DNA of 64,000 nt, from assembly GCF_001424105.1 (NCBI RefSeq), contig NZ_LMQH01000011.1, positions 2,110,184-2,174,183 on the forward strand, written 5' to 3'. The translations under genes were made by a program, and so were the position numbers. The notes beneath the pieces were generated by a model. It was not told the origin of the DNA, made no database searches, and saw only the letters and a program-made list of their open reading frames with translations. Of the stretch, positions 16,187 through 24,976 are shown one piece after another. How positions within the stretch are numbered: position 1 is the first letter of the stretch; each line of letters opens with the position of its first letter. Source of the DNA: Chryseobacterium sp. Leaf394. GTDB taxonomy: Bacteria > Bacteroidota > Bacteroidia > Flavobacteriales > Weeksellaceae.

Positions 16187-17110
16187 ATGAAACTTTTAGT
16201 TGTAGGAAGTGTAGCATTTGATGCGATTGAGACACCATTTGGTAAAACAGATAAAATTTTGGGCGGTGCGGCTACATATATAGCAATTACTTCGTCTATT
16301 CTAGGCGTAAAATCAGGAATTGTTTCCGTTGTGGGAGGCGATTTTCCTCAGGAATATCTTGATATGTTCAGCAAAAGAGATGTAAATCTTGAAGGATTGG
16401 AAATAGTAAAAGACGGAAAAACTTTCTTTTGGTCAGGTAAATACCACAACGATCTGAATACCAGAGATACTTTGGCTACTGAGGTAAATGTTCTGGAAAA
16501 CTTTGATCCAAAAATTCCAGAATCTATGCAGGATGCAGAAGTTTTATTATTAGGAAACTTACATCCGGGCGTTCAGCTTTCAGTTTTGGAAAAAATGAAC
16601 AACCGTCCGAAATTAACGATTCTAGACACGATGAATTTCTGGATGGATTCTGCTATGGATACTTTGAAATTAATGATTGCCAAAACTGACGTGATCAGCA
16701 TTAATGACGAAGAGGCAAGACAGCTTTCAGGAGAATATTCTCTGGTAAAAGCTGCTAAAAAGATCCACGAAATTGGACCTGCGTACGTAATTATCAAAAA
16801 AGGAGAACATGGAGCTCTTCTTTTCGGAGAAGGAAAAATCTTCGCCATTCCGGCACTTCCATTAGAAGAAGTTTTTGATCCGACCGGTGCGGGAGATACT
16901 TTCGCAGGTGGATTCGCGGCTTATTTAGCTAAAAAAGGAAATTTTGACTTTGAAACTATGAAATCTGCACTGATCGTTGGATCTGCAATGGCATCTTTCA
17001 CAGTTGAAAAATTTGGAACAGAAAGAATTGAAGAAGTGCAGGAAACTGATGTTTACTTAAGAATAAAACAGTTCAAAGAGTTGACTACTTTTGAAGTAGA
17101 CCTTGATTAA
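16187..17110 (+). CDS. PfkB-family carbohydrate kinase
   Basis: A ribokinase-like ATP-dependent sugar or nucleoside kinase. The 307 residues from the ATG at 16187 begin MKLLVVGSVAFDAIETPFG. The N-terminal substrate block GGAATYIAITSS and the C-terminal signature DPTGAGDTFAGGFAAYL, with the catalytic Asp, are intact. The substrate cannot be read from sequence; many flavobacterial members are called sugar or adenosine kinases. The 43 codons upstream of the chosen start (open to 16058) have no similarity to the family and lie in A-rich leader. It is probably independent of gldD. Confidence 0.92.
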   Translation: MKLLVVGSVAFDAIETPFGKTDKILGGAATYIAITSSILGVKSGIVSVVGGDFPQEYLDMFSKRDVNLEGLEIVKDGKTFFWSGKYHNDLNTRDTLATEVNVLENFDPKIPESMQDAEVLLLGNLHPGVQLSVLEKMNNRPKLTILDTMNFWMDSAMDTLKLMIAKTDVISINDEEARQLSGEYSLVKAAKKIHEIGPAYVIIKKGEHGALLFGEGKIFAIPALPLEEVFDPTGAGDTFAGGFAAYLAKKGNFDFETMKSALIVGSAMASFTVEKFGTERIEEVQETDVYLRIKQFKELTTFEVDLD

Positions 17111-17167
17111 TCATTGGTTTTAAGAAATATTTATAATAAAAAATTTAGTCTGATTCATTAAGAATTC

Positions 17168-17175
17168 TAAATTTG
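17168..17175 (+). promoter_or_regulatory. Probable -7 promoter element
   Basis: TAAATTTG (TAnnTTTG consensus), 21 bp before the ATG of the SurA-like gene at 17197. Confidence 0.6.
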
Positions 17176-17196
17176 CAACTCGTTTAATATAAAAAA

Positions 17197-18561
17197 ATGA
17201 TAGATAAATTAAAAATCGCTTTTCTTTTTGGTATTTTCATGATGTTTTTCTCTGTAAATACATCTGCACAGCTGAAGAAAGGACAATTGGTAGATGGGAT
17301 TGCTGCAGTAATTGGCGATGAAATTATTTTAGAATCTGATGTGGAAGAGCAGCTGAACTATGCAAAACAGCAGGGCGCGGGAGAAACCAACAAATGCGAG
17401 TTTCTTGAAAGCCTTCTTAATAACAAGCTTCTTGTAGTTCAGGCAAAAAAAGATACCTTGATCGAAAACCGTTCTGCAATGATCAAAGAGCAGGCAAACG
17501 CTAAATACAATCAGTTAGTTTCTCAGTTTCCGGATGAAAAAACAATGCTTGCAGCGTACAAATTCCGTAACCAGTACGAAATGAAAAATGCCATCGAAAA
17601 AATTGATACCGATCAGTATTACGGGCAGGCAAAATACCAGAGAATCACCGAAAAGGCAGACGTTACACCAAATGAAGTAACCGATTTTTACAATCAGTTT
17701 AAAACGCAGCTTCCGCAGATTAAAGACGAAGTTTCTTTATCTCAGATTTTTATGTATCCAAAGCTTACAGAGAAGCATAAAGATGAGTTAATTGCAAGAT
17801 TAAAAAAGATAAAAGCAGATATTCAGAGTGGTGAATCATTTGACAGCCAGGCAAGAATTTATTCGGAAGATAAAGGTTCTGCTGCAACTGGAGGTTTAAT
17901 GAAAAACGTTTTCAAAGGACAGATGGTAAAACCTTTCGAGGCGGCAGCACTGAATCTTCAGGAAGGTGAGATTTCTGATCCGGTAGAGTCTGAATTTGGC
18001 TATCACATTATTCAGTTGGTGAAAAAATCAGGTAAAGCATACGATGCACGTCACATTCTTTTGATGGCAACACCTACGGAAGAGGAAATTACTACAGCCA
18101 AATCTAAATTAGACAGCATCAGAGGTTTAATTCAGGGAGGAAAAATTACTTTTAAAGAAGCTTCATTCAAGTTTTCTGATGATAAAAGAACGAAGTTCAA
18201 TGCGGGTGTAATTCCGGGAGCAGACGGTTCAAACAAAATTGAAAGAGAAAGCATTCCGGGAACTATAACTTATGAATTGGCAGGTCTGAAAAAAGGAGAC
18301 ATTACCACAGCATTTGATGATAAGGACGAAAGAGAAAGAATTGTTGTAAAAATTGTAAAAATTGAAGACGAAATCGCAGCTCACCAGATTACTCTGGAGA
18401 CAGATTATGACAGAATAAAGCAGTTGGCACTCAACAGACGCCGGAACGAAATGGTAGAAAAATATGTAAATGAAAAAATTCCTACCACTTTTGTATCCAT
18501 CGACGGAAGATATGAATGCGATTTTAAAAGCAACTGGAAGAAAGCTTCCATTTCAAAATAA
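17197..18561 (+). CDS. SurA-like periplasmic peptidylprolyl isomerase
   Basis: A periplasmic chaperone and proline isomerase that would escort outer-membrane proteins. The 454-residue precursor has a signal peptide ending near TSAQ (about residue 25). It continues with the SurA N-terminal segment VDGIAAVIGDEIILESDVEE. Two parvulin domains follow: one around residues 180-275 (SLSQIF ... FGYHIIQLVKK) and a second directly after it (YDARHILLMATPTEEEI ...). The protein ends with a short C-terminal tail. SurA or PpiC would both fit; the N-terminal segment favours SurA. A promoter box precedes it and a perfect terminator follows, so it is transcribed alone. Confidence 0.92.
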   Translation: MIDKLKIAFLFGIFMMFFSVNTSAQLKKGQLVDGIAAVIGDEIILESDVEEQLNYAKQQGAGETNKCEFLESLLNNKLLVVQAKKDTLIENRSAMIKEQANAKYNQLVSQFPDEKTMLAAYKFRNQYEMKNAIEKIDTDQYYGQAKYQRITEKADVTPNEVTDFYNQFKTQLPQIKDEVSLSQIFMYPKLTEKHKDELIARLKKIKADIQSGESFDSQARIYSEDKGSAATGGLMKNVFKGQMVKPFEAAALNLQEGEISDPVESEFGYHIIQLVKKSGKAYDARHILLMATPTEEEITTAKSKLDSIRGLIQGGKITFKEASFKFSDDKRTKFNAGVIPGADGSNKIERESIPGTITYELAGLKKGDITTAFDDKDERERIVVKIVKIEDEIAAHQITLETDYDRIKQLALNRRRNEMVEKYVNEKIPTTFVSIDGRYECDFKSNWKKASISK

Positions 18562-18568
18562 ACTTTAA

Positions 18569-18593
18569 AACCTTCAGAAATGAAGGTTTTTTT
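18569..18593 (+). terminator. Rho-independent terminator of the surA-like gene
   Basis: AACCTTCA-GAAA-TGAAGGTT is a perfect 8-bp stem with a GAAA tetraloop followed by a T run. Confidence 0.92.
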
Positions 18594-18666
18594 GTGCCCT
18601 TACCATTAGTTTTATTATTTTAGAGGTTTACTATATTTACAGGTATCATTTCATTTAAAATAAAAT

Positions 18667-19611
18667 ATGTACGAAAATCAAAACAGAATTTCAGAACTTT
18701 TCAATATCAAATATCCTATCATTCAGGCAGGAATGATCTGGCACTCGGGATGGCGCCTGGCATCAGCAGTTTCCAATTGTGGCGGACTCGGAATCATCGG
18801 TGCCGGAAGCATGTATCCCGATATTTTAAGAGAAAACATCAGAAAATGTAAAAATGCCACAGACAAACCTTTTGGTGTAAATGTCCCAATGCTCTATCCC
18901 AATCTGGATGAAGTAATACAGATCATTATGGAAGAAGGCGTGAAAATCGTTTTCACATCTGCAGGAAATCCAAAAACCTATACAGAAACACTTCAGAAAG
19001 AGAATATCAAAGTCGCCCACGTCGTTTCATCAACCAAATTTGCTGTGAAATGTGAAGAGGCAGGTGTAGATGCTGTTGTAGCAGAAGGCTTTGAAGCAGG
19101 CGGTCACAACGGCAGAGACGAAACCACTACCCTGTGCCTTATTCCGAATGTGAAAAAACATCTTTCAAAACCACTGATTGCAGCCGGAGGAATTGCGTTG
19201 GGATCACAGATGAAAGCAGCGATGGTGTTGGGTGCTGACGGCGTTCAGATCGGTTCGCGTTTTGCCGCTACACATGAAGCGAGTGCCCATGATAACTGGA
19301 AAAATAAAATAACTGAACTGAATGAAGGCGATACGCATTTGACTTTAAAAGAGTTGGCTCCGGTACGTTTGGTGAAAAACAAGTTCTTCAGTGAACTCGA
19401 GGAAATTTATCATGTCGGAAGAAACAAAGAAGCTCTGACAGCATCTTTAGGCCGTGCCCGCGCAAAGCTGGGAATGTTTGAAGGCAATATGGATGACGGT
19501 GAACTCGAAATTGGTCAGGTTTCTGCACTGATAGACCAGATTTTATCTGTAGAAGAGGTTTTCAACAATCTGTTGAAGGAATTCAGAGCGTCTGCAAATC
19601 CCATCTTCTGA
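18667..19611 (+). CDS. Nitronate monooxygenase family protein (FabK-like flavoprotein)
   Basis: An FMN-dependent TIM-barrel enzyme of the 2-nitropropane dioxygenase/enoyl-ACP reductase II superfamily. The 314 residues show the start PIIQAGMIWHSGWRLASAVS, the conserved AEGFEAGGHNGRD block with the catalytic-type His, and phosphate-binding segments AAGGIALG and GADGVQIGSRF. Nitronate monooxygenase and FabK cannot be told apart with confidence here. FabK would be an enoyl-ACP reductase of fatty-acid synthesis. No signal peptide. The gene stands alone between a terminator and the Nudix regulator. Confidence 0.88.
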   Translation: MYENQNRISELFNIKYPIIQAGMIWHSGWRLASAVSNCGGLGIIGAGSMYPDILRENIRKCKNATDKPFGVNVPMLYPNLDEVIQIIMEEGVKIVFTSAGNPKTYTETLQKENIKVAHVVSSTKFAVKCEEAGVDAVVAEGFEAGGHNGRDETTTLCLIPNVKKHLSKPLIAAGGIALGSQMKAAMVLGADGVQIGSRFAATHEASAHDNWKNKITELNEGDTHLTLKELAPVRLVKNKFFSELEEIYHVGRNKEALTASLGRARAKLGMFEGNMDDGELEIGQVSALIDQILSVEEVFNNLLKEFRASANPIF

Positions 19612-19694
19612 GAATTCTGTTAATTGAATTTTTAAATTTAAAAAAAATTTCGATATTAGCAGAATATAATTTATGCCCTATTCCCCCAAGTCAA

Positions 19695-20444
19695 ATGGAT
19701 TCTAAACAGCAATTTTTAAAAATGTCTAATGAAGCGAAGGAAATCTATCTTTCGCATCTGTCGGCAGATCCCGTCATTTTCGGATTTGAAAATAATGAGC
19801 TCAAGGTGCTTCTCGTAAAAATGAATTACCGTGACAAATGGCTTTTGCCGGGAGGTTATGTGAGAAAAGATGAAGATCTTGACGATGCTGTGCAGAGAAT
19901 TATAAAAGAGAGAACGGGTCTTTCTGATGTCTATTTACAGGAATTTGGCGTTTTCGGAAAGAAAAGCAGAAGTGAAGATTATTTTGAGGATTTTGATGAA
20001 ACTCTTTTTCACAAACAGCGTTTTATTTCAATAGGATATCTTGCATTATACAATCCTTCAGGCAGCGATTTGGTAAAAGATGAGCTGAGTCAATCCTGTG
20101 AATGGGTTTTCGTAAGCCAACTTGGTGATTTTGATCTGGCAATGGACCATCGTGAGATTATTGAGAAAGCTCTTTTATCCCTGAGAGAAAAAATTGCAAT
20201 CAGACCGATTGGCTATAATCTTCTTCCTGAGAAATTTACGCTTTCAGAAATTCAGAAGCTGTATGAAACCATTTTAGGTAAAGAATTAAACAGAGGAAAT
20301 TTCTACCGGAAAATAAAAAATTTAGGAATACTGAAAAAACTCGATGAGCAAAGACGCGGCGGCGCGCACAAGTCTCCTGACCTCTATACTTTTGACGAAG
20401 AAAACTACCAGAAAGCCCTGCAAAACGGACTTACAAACTGGTAA
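19695..20444 (+). CDS. NrtR-like transcription regulator with degenerate Nudix domain
   Basis: A 249-residue protein with an N-terminal Nudix fold (residues about 25-150) and a C-terminal winged helix (about 165-245, ELNRGNFYRKIKNLGILKK). The Nudix box reads GGYVRKDEDLDDAVQRIIKE, followed by RTGL. The catalytic pattern RExxEExGx is replaced by RIIKERTGL, so two of the usual metal-binding glutamates are missing. Regulators of the NrtR/AraR type in Bacteroidetes have this domain order, and in those regulators the Nudix domain senses a ligand instead of hydrolysing it. The target genes are not obvious; the convergent DAO-family gene is separated by a terminator. The effector could be a sugar-, nucleotide- or NAD-related metabolite. 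Confidence 0.88.
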   Translation: MDSKQQFLKMSNEAKEIYLSHLSADPVIFGFENNELKVLLVKMNYRDKWLLPGGYVRKDEDLDDAVQRIIKERTGLSDVYLQEFGVFGKKSRSEDYFEDFDETLFHKQRFISIGYLALYNPSGSDLVKDELSQSCEWVFVSQLGDFDLAMDHREIIEKALLSLREKIAIRPIGYNLLPEKFTLSEIQKLYETILGKELNRGNFYRKIKNLGILKKLDEQRRGGAHKSPDLYTFDEENYQKALQNGLTNW

Positions 20445-20464
20445 TTTCATTAAATGAAAATAAT

Positions 20465-20500
20465 TTTGGGCTTGCATTTTGCGAGCCCAAAGTGTTTTTT
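20465..20500. terminator. Bidirectional terminator between convergent genes
   Basis: TTTGGGCT and AGCCCAAA pair over 8 bp, extended by GC/GC, with T-rich sequence on the right (GTGTTTTTT) and A-rich sequence on the left. It serves the Nudix regulator and probably the oppositely directed oxidase gene. Confidence 0.85.
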
Positions 20501-21704
20501 ATCTGCCAAATCTGAAATATTCTGAGAGCGGATGTTTACTGTTTTTCATAAATGCAGAAGCCATTTCCATTCCTGTTACCGAAAAAGTAATTCCGTTTCC
20601 TCCGAAGCCGCAGACGAAATAAGAGTTTTTAAAATTCTGATGTTCTCCGATGTATGGCAATCCATCCTTTGTTTCGCCGAATGTTCCTGCCCAGACAAAA
20701 TCGGTGTAGAAATGTTCATCAGGTTTTATTCTTTTCAGATTTCTCAGAATTTCTTTTTCTTTTTTGCTTAATAAAGCATCGCGCTTTTCGGCATTGTGAA
20801 AATCTTCATCACCGCCACCGATCAGAAATCTGCCGTCGTCTGTGCTTCTCATATAAAGATAAGGCTCGTCTGTGTTCCAGATCAAAGTATTTTCCATAGT
20901 TTTAAAACCTTTAGCATGAACTTCAGAAACAATGGCATATGTGCTTTTCAGATTTACAAAATCTTCTTTGATCAGTTCTTTAGACTCATAGCCTACACAG
21001 TAAATAATTTTCTTTGCGGCAATGGTAAATCCGCTTGTAGTAAGGGCAAGATTATGATCTTTTAAATATTTTACAGATCGGAGTTCGGTTTTATCATAAA
21101 TTTCCAGGCCTTTTTTTTCATTAAATCTTAATAACTCGTGTGAAAACTTAAAGGCGTCAATACTGCCACCTGATTTGGATAAAATTCCACCATAGGTATT
21201 GGTAATTTCATATCTCTTTTCTATCTCTTTTGCAGATAAATATTCCACATCGAAACCTGCTTTCCGGCGAGCTTCAAACTCATGTTCAAGCCAGTCGGCA
21301 TCCTTTTTCCGGGCTGCGTAATAAAGAGAAATTTTTTTTCTGAATCCAGACCTTGATTTTATATCTTTTACAAGTCCTGCAATATCTTCGATTGATTTCT
21401 CGCATGCTTTGTAGCAGCTTATTGCTGCAGTTTCGCCAATCATTTCAGACATTTTATACAAAGGCACATCAACTTCGTACTGAAGCATGGAAGTAGTGGC
21501 AGAAGTGCTCCCGTTACAGATTTCCCTTTTATCAATGAGGATTGTACTGTAACCGTCTTTGATCATCTGATGGGCGATAAGGCTGCCCGTAATGCCTCCG
21601 CCAATAATCAGTACATCGCATTTTTTATCTTCTTTAAGGGAAGGATAGGAAGAAATAAGACCATTTTTAATCAACCAGAAAGGTTCATTAGATTTAAGAT
21701 CCAT
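20499..21704 (-). CDS. FAD-dependent oxidoreductase, DAO family
   Basis: A 401-residue flavoprotein of the D-amino-acid/glycine oxidase family. The dinucleotide-binding motif VLIIGGGITGSLIAHQM is at residues about 31-47. The FAD-contacting Ser/Thr-rich motif CNGSTSATTSMLQYE follows. The C-terminal GFGGNGITFSVTGMEMAS block matches the family. It resembles gamma-glutamylputrescine oxidase-like proteins, which have no Rieske domain in this length class. It would oxidise an amine or amino acid, but the substrate is unknown. It is divergent from the STAS-like gene, sharing a 110-bp upstream region. Confidence 0.88.
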   Translation of the reverse strand: MDLKSNEPFWLIKNGLISSYPSLKEDKKCDVLIIGGGITGSLIAHQMIKDGYSTILIDKREICNGSTSATTSMLQYEVDVPLYKMSEMIGETAAISCYKACEKSIEDIAGLVKDIKSRSGFRKKISLYYAARKKDADWLEHEFEARRKAGFDVEYLSAKEIEKRYEITNTYGGILSKSGGSIDAFKFSHELLRFNEKKGLEIYDKTELRSVKYLKDHNLALTTSGFTIAAKKIIYCVGYESKELIKEDFVNLKSTYAIVSEVHAKGFKTMENTLIWNTDEPYLYMRSTDDGRFLIGGGDEDFHNAEKRDALLSKKEKEILRNLKRIKPDEHFYTDFVWAGTFGETKDGLPYIGEHQNFKNSYFVCGFGGNGITFSVTGMEMASAFMKNSKHPLSEYFRFGR

Positions 21705-21814
21705 AGTTTAAATTTTTTGATAAAAGTTTATCAACAATCAAGCCTTTTTACCTCTGAAAAAGATTGGTTTAATTATTGTTTAAACTCATTCACCAAAACA
21801 ATAAAAATTAAAAT

Positions 21815-22195
21815 ATGATCACTATTATTCCAGATGCTCCGCAGAATGTCGCCGCATTTAAAGCTTCGGGCGAAATTACCAAAACAGATTTTGAAACCGT
21901 TGTAAATCCTGAAGTTAAAAGAAAAGTGGAACTGTATGAAGAGCTCAATTATCTTATGCTGATCGACACCGATCTTGACCAGTTTACCGCAGGAGCATGG
22001 TTTGAAGATGTGATGTTAGGCGTTAAAAATCTTGCAAAATGGAATCGTGCCGCCATCGTAACAGACAGCAAAGGCATTCAGAACTTCACTGATGCTTTCA
22101 GTGTTTTGATGCCTGGAGAATTTAAAGGATTTCCTAAAGACAATCTGTACAATGCCCTGTATTGGTGTGAAAACGGAAACGAAGTCGCAGATTAA
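21815..22195 (+). CDS. STAS/SEC14-like (SpoIIAA-like) protein
   Basis: A 126-residue cytoplasmic protein. The pattern PQNVAAFKASGEITKTDFETVV near the N-terminus, then LMLIDTDLDQFTAGAWFEDV and IVTDSKGIQNFTDAFSVLMPGEFKGFP, fits the SpoIIAA-like family (STAS/SEC14 fold) found widely in bacteria. Members may bind hydrophobic ligands or act as small regulatory proteins; none of this is shown here. It is divergent from the DAO-family oxidase and ends at a perfect palindromic terminator shared with the MFS gene. Confidence 0.85.
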   Translation: MITIIPDAPQNVAAFKASGEITKTDFETVVNPEVKRKVELYEELNYLMLIDTDLDQFTAGAWFEDVMLGVKNLAKWNRAAIVTDSKGIQNFTDAFSVLMPGEFKGFPKDNLYNALYWCENGNEVAD

Positions 22196-22211
22196 TAAAA
22201 AGTTAGTTAAA

Positions 22212-22247
22212 AAAAGCCCGGTTTTGAAATTTCAAAACCGGGCTTTT
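22212..22247. terminator. Perfect palindromic bidirectional terminator
   Basis: A 36-bp perfect palindrome (AAAAGCCCGGTTTTGAAA and its complement) between convergent genes, able to stop transcription from both sides. Confidence 0.95.
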
Positions 22248-22263
22248 CTATGATAATTTATAT

Positions 22264-23442
22264 TTATTTTACGGTCACCAATTTTGGTTTGGCATTTCTG
22301 TACAAAAAAAGATAACGGATGCTGATCAACAGACCGGTCATCGTCATTCCTACCCCAACCAGTGAAGGATAATTGTATGGAAGTTTGTATTCTAAAGGAA
22401 TTCCGCCTAAAAACGCTCCCATTGCATTGGCAATATTGAAAGCCGCCTGCATAAATGCTGCTGCCATCATCTCACTTTTTGGTGCTGCTTTCATCATCAT
22501 AATATTGATGGGTGCAGAAACTGACATCGATAATGCTCCGCAGATAAAGGTCAGCACGAGAGATATTATTCTGTATTCTGATAAGAAAAATACCGAGCAC
22601 AAAGCAATCATCATCAGAGAAAGAAATAAGATGCAGGTCTTTTCAGGACTCATGCGGTCTGAAATATAACCTCCGACTAAATTTCCAACCACCATTCCGC
22701 CACCGGCAAGCATCATCACATAAGCCATCTGATCTGGTTTTATCCCTGAAACGACCGTCATTAAAGGAGTGATATAACTGAACCAGGTAAACAGACCGCC
22801 AAAACCAATAGCTGTAATCATCAAAACGAGCCACGCCTGTCTGGTTTTAAGAAACTTAATCTCATCTTTAAAATGCGCATCCTGATTGGCCTCGGTGTCG
22901 GGTAGCCAAAGTCTGATAAAAAGCAGAGCCAGCAAGCCAATTACTGCTACTATTCCGAAATAGTAACGCCAGTGGAAAACGTGTCCGATATAGGTAACCA
23001 AAGGAACCATTGCTAAATTGGCCAACGTAAGTCCGGTAAACATTAATGAAATATAAAATGCTTCTTTGCCTTTGCCACCCATTCTTGATGCGACAACAGT
23101 TCCCACTCCGAAGAATGCACCGTGAGGAAGTCCGGATAAAAATCTCATCGCCATCATCGAGCCGTAGTCGGGCATCAAAGCTGATAAACCGTTAAATACC
23201 GTAAACAAGACCATTAAAGCCAGTAAAACTTTCTTCGCTGGAAACTTAACAGAATATCCTATCAAAATCGGAGCACCAATAACAACACCGAAAGCATAAG
23301 CTGAGATCAAATGTCCCGCCTCGGGAATGCTGATCGCTAAAGACTTTGCGAGATCCGGAAGAAGACCCATGATGGTAAATTCTGTTGTCCCAATTCCCAA
23401 TCCGCCGATTGCTAAAGGTAAAATTCTTTTATCTAATGCCAT
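22264..23442 (-). CDS. MFS transporter, DHA1 (AraJ/multidrug) family
   Basis: A 392-residue inner-membrane protein with 12 predicted hydrophobic helices. The start IGGLGIGTTEFTIMGLLPD and the first-half motif RFLSGLPHGAFFGVGTVVASRM are those of the AraJ/YdhP arabinose- or drug-efflux subfamily. The second half shows GGYISDRM, the family's loop 8-9 motif. It would export a small molecule using proton motive force; the substrate cannot be inferred. The gene is single and converges on the STAS-like gene through a common terminator. Confidence 0.9.
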   Translation of the reverse strand: MALDKRILPLAIGGLGIGTTEFTIMGLLPDLAKSLAISIPEAGHLISAYAFGVVIGAPILIGYSVKFPAKKVLLALMVLFTVFNGLSALMPDYGSMMAMRFLSGLPHGAFFGVGTVVASRMGGKGKEAFYISLMFTGLTLANLAMVPLVTYIGHVFHWRYYFGIVAVIGLLALLFIRLWLPDTEANQDAHFKDEIKFLKTRQAWLVLMITAIGFGGLFTWFSYITPLMTVVSGIKPDQMAYVMMLAGGGMVVGNLVGGYISDRMSPEKTCILFLSLMMIALCSVFFLSEYRIISLVLTFICGALSMSVSAPINIMMMKAAPKSEMMAAAFMQAAFNIANAMGAFLGGIPLEYKLPYNYPSLVGVGMTMTGLLISIRYLFLYRNAKPKLVTVK

Positions 23443-23703
23443 GATTTATTTAAAATGATTGTAATTGCCTACTTATGAAGCAATGAAAGTTTTGAAACCG
23501 CAAAAGTCTGTAAAATTTATCAGAATTTTGTTTCCAGATGATTAAATTTTGAGTGGAAGTAATAATTTTTATTAATGAAGATCAGATGTGATTTGATTAA
23601 ACTCATCTCAGAGAAATCTAAAGACGCTGTTTCGAATAGGTTGAATCGCTCAATTTGTGTAAAATAATAATCTAAGCCTCTTTTAAAAAATTAATATAAA
23701 AAA

Positions 23704-23725
23704 ACTGCCTCAAAAATGAGGCAGT
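23704..23725 (-). terminator. Rho-independent terminator of lipA
   Basis: ACTGCCTCA and TGAGGCAGT pair over 9 bp. On the minus strand the hairpin is followed by a run of T, just downstream of the lipA stop. Confidence 0.92.
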
Positions 23726-23732
23726 AGTATTT

Positions 23733-24599
23733 TTAGTGAATATGTTTTTCGGCGTGGTAAGAACTCCTTACGAGTGGTGAACTTTCTACATGTCTGAAGC
23801 CTAAACTTCTTGCAAAATCTCCAAACTCATCAAATTCTTCAGGTGTGATGAATTTTTTCACAGGCAAATGTTTTTTTGTCGGCTGAAGATACTGTCCCAT
23901 TGTAATCACGTCCACATTTGCATTTCTGATGTCTTCAATCGTCTGAAAAACTTCGTCTCTGGTTTCGCCCAAACCAAGCATTACGCCTGTTTTTGTGCGG
24001 TTTTGTCCAGCTTCTTTAAGATATCTCAAAACCTCAAGGCTTCGCTCATATTTCGCCTGAATTCTCACTTCTCTGGTCAGACGTTTTACGGTTTCCATAT
24101 TATGCGAAATCACTTCCGGAGCCACAGCAACCAAACGGTCAAGATGCTTCGTCATCCCCTGAAAATCGGGAATTAATGTTTCCATGGTTGTTCCCGGAGA
24201 AATTCTTCTCACAGCATTTACTGTTTCACCCCAAAGGATTGAGCCCATATCTTTCAAATCATCACGGTCTACAGAAGTAAGAACTGCGTGTTTGATTTTC
24301 ATTAATTTGATTGACCGTGCTACTTTTTCCGGTTCGTCCCAGTTAACATCCAAAGGCTTTCCGGTTTTTACACCACAGAATCCACAGCTTCTTGTACAGA
24401 TATTTCCAAGAATCATAAAGGTTGCAGTACCTTCGCCCCAGCATTCACCCATGTTTGGGCAGCTTCCGCTTTGGCAAATGGTGTTGAGCTTATATTTATC
24501 TACCAAAGTGCGGAGTTCACGGTAATTTTTCCCTGTAGGAAGTTTTACTCTGATCCATTTCGGTTTCTGAACGGTTGTATCCTGAACTAAATTCTCCAT
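23733..24599 (-). CDS. lipA: Lipoyl synthase
   Basis: A radical SAM enzyme that inserts two sulphur atoms into protein-bound octanoyl groups. The 288 residues show both cluster motifs: C-x4-C-x5-C ([12 protein letters not shown]) for the sacrificial auxiliary cluster and C-x3-C-x2-C (CTRSCGFC) for the SAM cluster. The conserved C-terminal RSSYHA is present. Length and motifs are normal. It is monocistronic with a promoter box 20 bp upstream and a hairpin terminator. Confidence 0.98.
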   Translation of the reverse strand: MENLVQDTTVQKPKWIRVKLPTGKNYRELRTLVDKYKLNTICQSGSCPNMGECWGEGTATFMILGNICTRSCGFCGVKTGKPLDVNWDEPEKVARSIKLMKIKHAVLTSVDRDDLKDMGSILWGETVNAVRRISPGTTMETLIPDFQGMTKHLDRLVAVAPEVISHNMETVKRLTREVRIQAKYERSLEVLRYLKEAGQNRTKTGVMLGLGETRDEVFQTIEDIRNANVDVITMGQYLQPTKKHLPVKKFITPEEFDEFGDFARSLGFRHVESSPLVRSSYHAEKHIH

Positions 24600-24618
24600 C
24601 AGCTTCTTAAATTGGCCT

Positions 24619-24626
24619 CAAAGTTA
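24619..24626 (-). promoter_or_regulatory. Probable -7 promoter element of lipA
   Basis: On the minus strand TAACTTTG matches TAnnTTTG, 19 bp before the lipA ATG. Confidence 0.55.
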
Positions 24627-24680
24627 CGTAATTTTTAAATGAAACCATCAACGATCAACATTGACAAAATGCATAAAAAA

Positions 24681-24702
24681 AGGTCCGCATTTCTGCAGAC
24701 CT
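24681..24702 (-). terminator. Rho-independent terminator of the small membrane protein gene
   Basis: AGGTCCGCA pairs with TGCAGACCT (one mismatch), loop TTTC, followed on the minus strand by seven T residues. Confidence 0.85.
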
Positions 24703-24722
24703 GATATTGTAATTTTTCAGAT

Positions 24723-24920
<198 letters not shown>

Positions 24921-24976
24921 TTATATACACAATCTGTGCCTTTTGGAATAAAATACTGTTTAATGTTAAAAAAAAA

